Positions 1 through 11,900 of a DNA stretch of 64,000 bases are shown piece after piece. The translations under genes and the position numbers were made by a program. Below the pieces are notes generated by a model. It was not told where the DNA came from. It made no database searches and saw nothing but the letters and a program-made list of their open reading frames with translations. Location: assembly GCF_037975245.1 (NCBI RefSeq), contig NC_092572.1, forward strand, positions 11,107,769 to 11,171,768, in the 5' to 3' direction. Every line of letters starts with the position of its first letter. Positions within the stretch are counted from its first letter, which is position 1. The DNA is from Apostichopus japonicus. Taxonomy: Eukaryota > Echinodermata > Holothuroidea > Aspidochirotida > Stichopodidae.

Positions 1-284
1 TGCCCATTAATTTAAAAGATACATGCAATTAATGCCACTGACATTGGTTTTGTTTTTCATATACTTTGTATATATATCATGATTGGATGGTATGCAATTT
101 GGACCTATAGCAGCACAGAATATACTTCTGTTTTATATTTGTGCTGGTGCGAGTATGTGATGTGACTCAAATTTATGGTTCCATGGTCTATAATAGTGAA
201 AATAAAATATTTGAAACTTTATATATTATTCAGTCAACAAAGTGTTGTGAATAATCGATTGCTAATTTATCTCAATATATCCAG

Positions 285-486
285 AGAGCCATTGTTACCA
301 GTAGACATTGAAGAATCAATGGTGCACCCAGAATCTCCTACCGACTGCAGCGATGCACAGCAGGAGAGGGTTTATCAATCCATGGCAAAGTCGCGGGAAA
401 AAATCAAAGGTCTTGTGAAAGGAAATATCAGCAAAGCCCAAGAACGACAAAAAAAGAATTTTGATAAGAGGCACCAATCAGAGAAG
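285..486 (+). CDS. Exon: end of integrase core region (REPLLPVD-type motif)
   Basis: The exon opens after an AG at 283-284 and ends at a GTAATT donor at 487. It reads [10 protein letters not shown] and later a basic, Gln-rich stretch ([14 protein letters not shown]). Gypsy and Ginger integrases have a G-R-x-P-x-L-P-x-D motif just after the catalytic core, followed by a helical segment ending in a similar K..YD+R/H pattern, so this matches in order and spacing. The incoming phase is 2, so the residue before Glu is split with an exon outside the window. No catalytic DDE residues are visible here; they belong to the missing upstream exon(s). Confidence 0.75.
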
Positions 487-2681
487 GTAATTACATAGTA
501 CTATGTTGTGCATTAAAATCTGCACTGTAGTTAAATGAATGGCAACATATGCATTGTATTATGATGTTTACATATATCTGCTGGATTTTGTTTTATTCAG
601 AACTTCAAAGTTGGTTCTAGTGTTCTTGTCCGGAATGCTAGGAAGGATGTCCGAAGAGGAGGAAAACTAGAAAACTCTTGGCTTGGGCCGTACAAAGTGA
701 AGGATGTGAACGAGAAAGGGCTGTTTACACTAATAAACAGTTCCACAGGCCTTCCTTTGAAGAAGAAATTTAATTCCATTTTACTGAAAGAATTTCACAC
801 AAGTAAGATTTCTTTGCAGTCTTTTTTTTTTGAGGGTGGGGAGGGGGGGATTGGCATGATTCCTCCAGAATTTCCTTAAAAATAATCAGCAACTTAATGA
901 CTTAGTAATTTGCTGGCTTATGTGAGGGTAACAGGCTGTAGCTGTCTTTACACAATAAATCAATTTTGACATAATGCATAGTTTAACTTGATTGATTTTC
1001 CATATTTTGAAAACAATAATATTAAGAAAATGTCCCTTAACATATTACAAAATTCAAAAGGGAATTGTGGTATAATATCATTCTGGAAATGTTGCTGGAC
1101 CATTTCAAAGTTGTTGTTATGGCAGAGATGATATACTGCTTAAATATTCATGGTGGTGGCAGCAACCCAATGAGATTCCTGGCTTGCAGCTGACAACATC
1201 AGGAACTTGGCCAAAGTTGGTTGAGTTGATAATCAAACACACTGTCTAGACTGAGTTTGCAGGAAGAACAGCCATCAAATTACCATTTCCCCAAAGAGTG
1301 GTGTAGCTGGGAACCACATTGCACTTTGCATGTGTGGTTGGAGTATTAATTTTATACAGGTTGTAAAACACTTCATGAAGTCACATTTATTCTTTCATCA
1401 ACATTGATTCTATCATCACATTAATCCTCATAGATGCATTTCCAGAATAGGGACTGATATCGACCGTCTTAGATTTCCTTGAGTTTTTAAAAAAATGTGG
1501 ATATATATTATACATACAGTATATTGGATAGACAAAATAGGTACAGAACATATGTGTTAAAGGTCTTGCCACAAAGGCCAGTGTCGTCAGCTCAGCATTA
1601 TACAAGTATGGAATTAATAGTTGTGTTACGTGGCCTGCAGATCTCAGGACGTAACAGATACAGGGATATTGTGACGCTGGTCAGTTTCTTAGGACAAAAT
1701 CATCACACTTCATTAACTTTGCTATATGGTGCCATGTTTTACAGATAAAAACGTCCTAATTAAGGAAAGTGTAAGTATACTTGAGTTTTCAAATTTGCTT
1801 GCAATTATATAGAATCAATAACTTCTATGCATGGAATATTTTCAATATATATCACCCAGATGGTATATTTGCAGTGGTTAGATAAGTTGGTACATGGCTC
1901 TGAAAATTATTACAGTACCAGCAGTACTTGTAATACTGTACCCATTCTATTGGTATACATCTGCATTTATTGTTCTTTGCAAATAACCATCCAATATATG
2001 AAAACCAATTTAATACTGTATAGCTAATCATATCGATTCCCTTAAATAATTTTAATTAATCGTTAACCCAATTAATAATTCAATTAATTGACTGATCACT
2101 CAATCAATCCATAATTACACTCCAGCATTTAAAGAAGTATAATTTAGTACAGTACTGTTCCACCACATGAACCTTTACTTTCTCATTTCAGTTACATCTA
2201 CTAATGAGTAACATGACTTACACCCGTAGGATAACATTCATGTAATAAATTACATGGTAGTCCACATTATCAGTCACTATAGATGTTAAATACACAAATG
2301 ACAGTTTTGTCATGAAGTTTGCAAATTCACTGAAAAATTGTAACATTATGATTGCATTTATGATTTCAACCTCATAACTTATCTTGCTTTGATCCAGCAT
2401 GGAAAAGACTTACCTCAATTGCTTCTTGCAAGGTATGTCGATATCGAGTGATGGACAACCTCAAAATAACTCTCTCATGATCTCATCTGATCAACATTAT
2501 CTTGAATTTGGTATGACCTCTATGTAGTAACATGTTCCTTAATTAACAAAAGTAGTAACATGTTCCTCGACAAAAAAAAACTCAAATTTGTATTAAATAT
2601 CCAATAAATATCTCTGGGCTTATTGAGATCATTCCCTTTTTTTTTTATTGCAAGAAAGAATTCAGTAATGGAAGGAATATA

Positions 2682-2721
<40 letters not shown>

Positions 2722-2874
2722 AGACGGCATTAATTCCAGATGAATAGTGCTCAATATACCTGTGTATAGAGCTGGATAGATATAAATAATGTACGCATAA
2801 TTCTTCGAAATCGTCAGACGATTGTGAAGAAGCATGAAACTTGAGTAATAGCGCAAACTTTGTACGAGTGTGCA

Positions 2875-2963
<89 letters not shown>

Positions 2964-5900
2964 TATACATATTTATATATATATATATGTATATACAGTA
3001 TGACCTGTGCTGTGAAAGGTTGTTGAATGTCATCCTTGATAATTTTAATTATTCTATTTCAGAAACCTGAAGCCAGTATCATCAGTACAAACACACCAAA
3101 TGAGGTAAGCAGCCCAAGTTTGAATATGATAAAAATTATGCAATAGAAGAAATTTGACTTGAAGGTAGTCTGTATAGGCAACAAATTATAGCATGCTTTT
3201 CTGAAGATTTCAAAAAGTATTTTCTTGGACATCCTTGTGTCCAGACTGGTTTCTGACATTCTAAATGAACACACAAGATAACTGAATATTTCAGTGAGGT
3301 AAATGCCTCCAGGGTGGTAATGACAACAGTTGACAAATCTTTAAAAAATGTGACCGTATTTGAACTTTTGGCATATTTGGGGCCAAACAAACCTCTGCCC
3401 CCCTGCACATATCTCCACCCCAACCTATGTTCTAGATTTCTCTTTGACAATATATGTTACCTTCTTACAGGGAGAAACATGATCAAGGTCAATACAGCCC
3501 CACAGTTATTGCATATATATCCAACTTGAGACAAGTTTCTTGCAAGGAATACAGATTTTTTCTATTTCAAATTGAGTTTTCTATTTCATTACTTTATGGA
3601 TATTGATCCATGTTATTGTGATTTCCTTGATCGTGGAAATTCACTGGCCATGCTCGAAAAGTCACATTAAATATTGTTAAATGTTTTTATTTCAGGAACA
3701 AAGCAATCTTGTTACTGTAAAGGTAAGTTACCTAAGACAACCCATGCAGCTTTAGAAATAAATTCATTAAGGCAGGGATTGCAAGCTACGGAGGTGCAAG
3801 ACTTCATGTGACTTGATCCTCCGCTCCCCACCTGGATATGTTGACAAATGGAAGGCGTTTACAGTGCCAGGACCATATCCTTGACAAAATCCTATGCCTC
3901 GAGAAGTAAAGGGAAAATTCCAACCTGTTTTGGACACAATTGCAAGGGGCATTTTGTGGTGTTTCAACCCCATCCCAAAGGTTGGCACCCATGGCAGTAT
4001 ATCATAATTTTCACTTCAACAATGAAGGTTTTAAGTTTTATTATCCCCCAAATAAACTAGATTTCCAGCATGGGCCCTCTCTTTGTCAAGTTCATGATAC
4101 CTCTACTCCTTTCTCCCAGTAGCATATTCCAACAAATGGTTATTAAGATATGATGTGTTTATCATTTTACTTGATGAGAGTAACTTTTCAGCTACAGAAG
4201 CTAGTGACAGACTTCCAAGACAGTGCTTTGAAGCATCAAGCAGTCATTAAGAAGAAGAAAAAATAGATACAAATGAAGGCTGCAACCCAAATCTTTTCCA
4301 CATATATTGATGAGCCACCCAATGTCAAATGGAGATTTCCTACAAATCTAAATTTTCCTTCTTTTTTTAGCTTCTTCCAAACCTGGGTAATACATGTTAC
4401 ATGGCTGCTGCACTTCAGCTCTTTGAAGGAAGCGGCATCATTCAACACTACGATGGACATAGCTCTGAATTAATGGAAGTAATCAAAGCTCTCTTCCACG
4501 CAACTTCATCCTCAACTTCATGGGACCCCTGTCTTGCAAGGTTGAAGCAGATTCTTCCAGAGTTTGATTCAACTGCCCAGGAGGATGCATTAGAATTCCT
4601 TGGTGCACTTTACACATCATCATGCACTTCCTGTAACCAAAGCCAGTGCAAACTTTTAGATGAGTAAGAGATATGGATTGTTCTGTAAAAAACATATCTA
4701 GGTGAAGTCAAAGCCACACAATTAAAACACAAATAATTGAACTTTTCAATGTTTTATTTAAAGTTCTGCTTTGTTGGCCCCAAATATGCACATTTTAAAA
4801 TATGGTCACCTTTAGTCAAATTTATATGTACTGTTTTTATTACAATCTTTGAGGAAATTTACCTCACTGTGACATTCAGTCATCTTTGAATGTTCTTTAA
4901 GAACTATTTCGACTAAAGGACCCATGAAAGTAACTTGTTGTAAACTTTTAGCAATTATAGCATACTATAATTTGGGGCCTATACAGATTACCTTTAACAT
5001 TGAAACTGATTTGGAATTTGCTTAGTTTAAAGGGAATTAGTCAGATTTGAAAGTGGTATTATGGCACCAGTTAGATCTGACTGATAAACTTGCATTAATA
5101 CAATGAGGATGAACTTTTGGTAAGACTGGGTTTAGATGATAGTCTGTATCTGATTTATAAGTTTGTTGCTCTTAATAGTCGTTCTGATAATTTGAAGTAA
5201 GAGCTAAATGAAAGTTGTTCATTTATAGCTGAAAATCCAGAGGGTAAAGAAGCAAATGGAAATTGCAATAGAAATGCTACATTGTTGTAATTAGTAAATT
5301 ATTTTTTTCCTTTCCAGGTACTTCTTCTTACATACAACAAATGAGATGAAGTGTACTTCCTGCAATGAGACTTGGCACAGTGGGGCAAACTCCTATCCAG
5401 TCATTCCAATTTATCCTAGTAACAAGAGCTATATGTCTCGTTTGAGTATGCAGGGGCACCTTGAGATATTTCTAGATTGCCAAGATCTTGAAGGTCTTTG
5501 TGATTCCTGGTGAGTTCCTGCAAAAACTCCCTGTTCTTGTCATATTGTTTTTATTCCATTTTGTTTTGTGTAATGTAAAATTGTTCAATATGTAACACAA
5601 TGCATGTTTGTGAAGTAACAATATGTGTGTTTTTGTGTGTAATGCTAATAGCCTGTCATTAAGGTAACTCAATAAACTGACAAATGAACAGGAGTCAAAT
5701 TCTGAAACTATTAGTGATATAAGCTAATGGCCAAAAATCATACGTTGGTAATTTTCAGATTTAGAATCCAGCTTGAGTTGTAATGATCCCATTGGGCAGT
5801 TGTAACTTCTGTATACAGGGATCTTTTCATATTGATTGTAGATGTAAGGTGTTATGTCTTTCCAAATTTATTGTAAATTCCTGCTATGCATGAATATAAG

Positions 5901-8900
5901 TCATATATTGCCGTTGACCCAGCTTGTATATAAGGTCTATCAAAGTCTGACAAGATCGTTACAAACTGTATTCATTTGAAAACTAAATCTAATAAAACAA
6001 ATATCAGAACTAGTGAGAATTTATATTTATACTGCTGAATAGTCTAATTTATAAAGGTAATTGACTTTTAGTAGACTTCAAATGTCTGAAGTAATTTTAC
6101 TTACACACACTGCATGACACGTTGAGACATACCAAACAAGTATCTAGCTGATAGGATCAGGTGCGTAGCCAGGAATTTGCCAAGGGAGGGGTGAAACTGT
6201 AGATTCGGCATTGCAAACTATCTAAGCGTAGCGCCACCATGATTGGCGCGAAGTGTACAGGAAAATTTTGGCTGTAGATGCCTCCCAGATTGCCGGAAAT
6301 GTCACTTCCCATGCCTTGTTAGTTGTATCTTAGCATTTTCTCTTATGAAAATACTAGTGATATCATAAAAACCTTAAAAAAGTTTTTTAAAAATATGCTC
6401 AAGGGGGGGGGTGGCTGCCCCCTTTGCCCCCCCCCCTGGGCTATGCAGTTGGATAGGATGTCATGAGACACAAATCACCAAAATCGTCCCCTAGGGTTTT
6501 CAGTGGTTGGCATAAATAAAGGATATTTTCTGATGATGAATTTTTTTATTTCAATTTCCATTTCATTTTTGTCAGACTAACAACAAATTTTCAACTTTCA
6601 TAATAAAATTCCTTAAGTTGCAAAATAGGTGTAGTTCCATGCTGAAAATTTGTATGCATTGTTTGTTTTAGAAGTTGTGCTCTTAACTCTACTCCAGTCC
6701 AAATTTGAAACAAGTATATTATTTTATTCTTTCCAGTGGCAGTTCAGATGGCCTTCTTGTGTCTCCATCCATAACATGTACTCCGGAAGTGATCAGCATT
6801 GGCATATCTCGCTGGGGTGGGGATAAGTTGAAGAAAAACTTCCAAACCATTGATATTGAAGCGGAGGTTAGACTGTCTGGGGTCTTGTATGAGCTTTATG
6901 GTGTTTTGGTTAGTAACTAAAGTATAATTGTCACAAAGTGAAGCTATATTAACCATGTGTTCCCCTATGCTGAGGATCCCTTGTTCAGCTAAAATTTTAA
7001 CAGCAGTAAAAGTATAAACACCAAAGGGCAATCAAAATTTACAATTGGGTAATGCAAGATTCTGCTTTTGAGAAGGGTATATAGAGAATTGCAATAAAAT
7101 CCATTTAATTTCAAAAAACGAATATTGGGAACAGTCCCCCATGCCCCCACCAGTCTGTGGCGCTCCACTCCAAAGTAATCAAGAAAGTCACTGCAATAAG
7201 TTATAAGGAAGGACATATATAATTTCCAGCTCTGTGTGATGCAGTGTTTGCTTTAGAAACACCACACCCCTCACCAGGGATTCCGAACTTAGAAAACCTA
7301 ATGAAATTGCCACTTTGAAAATGCATTGTATAAAGTTAAATACTTTTCTAATAAAGAAATAGAAAATTTAATGATAATCATGAACTGTTTGCAATGGATC
7401 ATTTTCAAAAAAAATTATAGTTAATAGTGGATCAAGAAATGTATACTTTAGTAAGCACCATATATCTTCCTGGAGAACCACAAGCCATAGTTACTGGGAT
7501 TCTCCCTTCTTCCCTTGAGATGACTAACATATTGGCAAATTCAATGCACTTAATCAAATAATGCACATACTAAATAGTATGGCAGATGTGGATACACATT
7601 CTTCCAAATAGGCCTAACATGTATAGAGGAGAATTCCAACCACAACAAAGATTAAATATGGAGCAAACATAGGTTCCCATGAAAATATGTTAATATGTTA
7701 AATTGATGTATCACAAAGGGAGAGATATAGTGAAGTCTGTATGTGTGTGTGTGGGGGGGGGGGGCTAAACCTCTGACTACCCATGGAACTCCCCCTGTTT
7801 ATGAATCATACTTGTCTACATAACTTTGTTTGTATAATCCACCCCTCCCCCCCATCATACTCCGGCCCCCAACAGTGGTGATTTCTTAAACAAGCTTATA
7901 AGGCCTAGGCTTTGGAAACACTGAGAAGATTCTCAACGTTTTCTATTTAAGGCTAACACCAAACAAAAGCTTACCAAGCTTGTTTAGGAATTTGTTTGAC
8001 AATTGAAGGATGCACCAGAAAAAATATATATTTAAAAAGCATTACTCTTTTTCGTATAGATTCACGAAGGGACATCGTCAACCAGTGGACACTACTCTTG
8101 CGCTAAAAGAGTGAAAGACAACAGCTGGGTCCACATGAATGATGGCACATGCACAGTAATTGCCAAATCAGCAATAGACAGTAGCAATGTATGTGGTGCG
8201 TTTTATAAAAAGGGTAAGTTCTGTTGCTATTCTTCTCCCGACAAAATAATTTAAATGGTTAAATTATGATACAAATACATTGGACACAGAGAGTCAAAAT
8301 TCATTAAAAAGTTAACAAAGTGACAAGTACTGAGAATCCAGTGCATTCCTTATCAGGTGTTTCAAATGGTGCTTTTATTCTGAACCTCTTTTGATTTGTA
8401 CTATTATTCCACCCTTGGAAATTGTGGCAAATTGCAAACATTGGTAAAAATGAGCTTGGCCTAATTAAAATGCTAAAAAAAGAAAATGCAGTCTGTATAT
8501 GTAGCCCTAAATTAAAGCATGCTATAATATTTTCCTGGAGATATTTACTCTCCAACTTTTTCTCAGACATTCCATATGAACACACAAGAGGACAGGATGC
8601 CACAGCGAGTTAAAGTTCCTTTAGGGTGGTACTAATGGGTTAAGAATTTTGACCAAATAGGTGACCATATTTTGCAAATCTGGAATATTTGGGGTCAAAT
8701 CAGCATAAATATAACTGTAGTTTGTTATTTCCTCCTGTAAGTGTTGACAATATTGACTATATGCCTTCACTATTTGGCAATGGGCCGGTAGTTGTGTCCT
8801 TAATCAGATATGACCTTGACATGTGCATGTGGGTATGTATCTTTGTGTGTGCATTTGTGTGTATGTGTGTGAGTGACTTTGGCTTGTAGACAATAAGTTA

Positions 8901-11900
8901 AAGGTGCTTGAACTTTAACCTCAACGTAGGTAGACTTTTGTGAGAAGATGATCCCTGTGACTTGTTTTTATAGAGGACAAAGGTCATTTGAGTTCAACAA
9001 AGGGCAAAAGTCTGAAAACTTCAAAAACACAAAATCTCAAGATGTACCTTCGCCTGATCTTCAAACTTATTAGATAGCCCTTTGTGAGTTGAAAACTTTG
9101 TAAACATATCATCTTTAGCCTTATATGTGTTATGTACATATTAATCAATGCTAAGACCCTTACACGTCTAGCCATAGCAATAATGGTGAAATATCTTGTA
9201 TTAAAGAGTTGCTCATAATGACACAGAATTAATTAACTTTCTTATTGTTTATGTGTTGCCTCCAAAGTACCAGATAATGAGTGCATGGAAGATGAAGAGG
9301 AGGGTGTACAACTCCATACTAGAAATGTTAAGCTGGTTCACTATGTAAGTATAACACTTCACACAACCTTATGCTGGGAACCTTCTTGTCATATAAAGTA
9401 CACTGGAGATACATATGGTTGTTATTGATGTATTACATTGATCCTCAAAGAAATCATCCACCATCCTTTCTAACAGATAAGTATGGGTGTTAAAACGTTG
9501 TTACTTTTTTTTGCCGTGGCGTAATCAGCTTCATCTTTTCTTAACTTAGATGGCTGATATTGTACAACACCTGAATGAGATAATGTCTGGCAAACTAGGG
9601 TAAGTGGACTATATTCCAAGTTCCAACTTTGCTGTATATTCTATGCTTTCTCCATCAAACTTATTATAAGTGACCTAATTCTTTCAATTCTCATGAAATC
9701 AAATCTCATTGGTTTTGTACTTGTCAATAGCATTCATATGAACTGTGACCTTTTGGATCACACATGAACCAACGGAATTAACACTCTCATGTAAGAACAT
9801 CCTACATTTAGTTATGTGATCGAGTGAACAAGAGATTGTTGTCATGAAGTATGTGCCAAATCAAATTTTCCTAATAAGATATTATGTTTTGACTTTGACA
9901 GGTCACAGCGGCATGATGTGTTTCTAACTGGAAATAAGCTGAAGCATACCTACCTTATTGGTGCAGGGGCAGTGTCTGCAAAGTTTGTTGTAAACGTTGA
10001 CGTTTTAAATCTTGATAAACTTATGTTATAGTTCTCAGTTGTTTGGGATACGTACTGCATGCAAACTGTGAAAACCTACATATGTAGTTTTTGGCCAATT
10101 TGGGACTACTGTGTTGGGCATGTTGAGTGCATGTATATTGCTCTTAAAGCTATGCTGTATTGGTTCCAAATATGCCACATTTTTCAATATGGTCAACTAG
10201 GTCAAAATTCTTAAACTTTTTTTTACCACTTCAGAGGGAATTTACCTCACTGGGATATTATTTTGTGATTGTGTCTGTTTATTCAGAATGTCTGAGAACA
10301 ATTTGGAGTGTAAAGACCTCCAGGAAAGTACTTTTGAACACTTCTAGCAATTATATCATGCAAAAATTTGGGACCTATACAGACTATACCTCTAAGGGTG
10401 AGCTTGACGTGAAGCAACATCCTTGGTTGAGAACATTCCATAGAAATATATTCTGTAAGTGAGTTTGCTGAATGTTTGAAAGTAAATTCAGGTAGAAGAC
10501 TATGTAAGTCTAATAGAAAAGAAGAATTGGTTCATATTACCAGCTGAAACCCCCATAACAAAACTTTCTTTCGTGCCTGCAGGAAATATGATGTGGGTCC
10601 CACCTATAGCTACTCCAGGAAAGATATCACAGTGGATGATCTGTGGTGTCATCTTGTTTAATATGTTCTTCAAATGCTTTTACGAGCCTTTCATAGTTTT
10701 TTCTTGATTTGTGATGTTTTTGTAAGAATGTCATTTACCATGTGAGCACTGCAGGTTTGTACATCAAAGGAAAAGAAGGACATTCTTAATTCATTGCTGT
10801 GATGATGTTGCCCTGCAGATGGATTCATTAAATTCCAACAAGCTTGAAATAGCTGTCTCTGAGATAGAACATGCATCAACATAGTTTTCACATAGCAGAA
10901 TTTTTTTGGCAAATTGAAATTATTCATAATACATTCATCTTGTCACTTAAATATCATATTAATGGCTTATACCTTATAAAATAATATGCATTCTTGACAA
11001 AACATGATCATGTAATCTGTGCAACTGGTCTGAAGAGTTGATTTTTCTTCTTTTGTTTTACAGCTTAGAGAAGCACTAACCACAGAACTTAGATCCCACT
11101 ACAACACAACACCAGATAAGACAAGAGGACCCATATTGCCAAAGTAAGATCATGTCTTGGTGACTACGTGCTATATACATAATACTTAATCATGTAAATC
11201 ACTATCAAGTCGAGCTCCTCACAGATAGCATATATAAATATAATTTTTTTTTGGAAGGGGGGGGGGTGGGGGATTCTTGAACTTGCATTGCCATGTCTCA
11301 GCCAAAAATGCTCCCCAATTAACTTACTGGTTTACAGGTCCATGCATGCTTTATGGGCTTGTGCACCAGCATGCATAGTTCATTGCTAGCCTGACTTGAT
11401 ATATTTCTCTTACTTAGTCTCGAAATCACAGAATAATCTTACTTATATTTCTTGATGACAAATTGTTGACACATAAAAAGAAACAATCAAACCATATCTT
11501 TTAGTGTATTCAGATGTGTACCAGCTACAACCATGTACATTTTTAGAAAAGTTGATGTTGACGATAAATAAAGTATGTATGAAATTAACTTTTAGCTAGT
11601 GAAAATGGAAACAAACAGTTTTTTTTTGTGGGGGTGAACAATGCCAGTTAGGGCAAGTTGTTCCATTTTTGTGTTAACTACATGCTATTTACACATGCTA
11701 AATGATGTAGTGGAGAATTGTATTATTGCAGAGGGTATAGACTCCGTTTGTTGTTTATATTGGACCATGATTGCATGGGTCTCTCAGGATGATGTTCTCC
11801 AAATAATTTAGAACTTAATGTGGTTTTCCTCAAACTGCACATTTGTCAATACCCCATGCCAAACAGGTATTTCACTCCCCTCTTACCTGTCCCTACACTA

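Noticed and set aside
4401-4667. USP starting at the ATG at 4401
   Set aside because: That Met is two residues after the catalytic Cys; the Cys box needs the upstream part of the exon.
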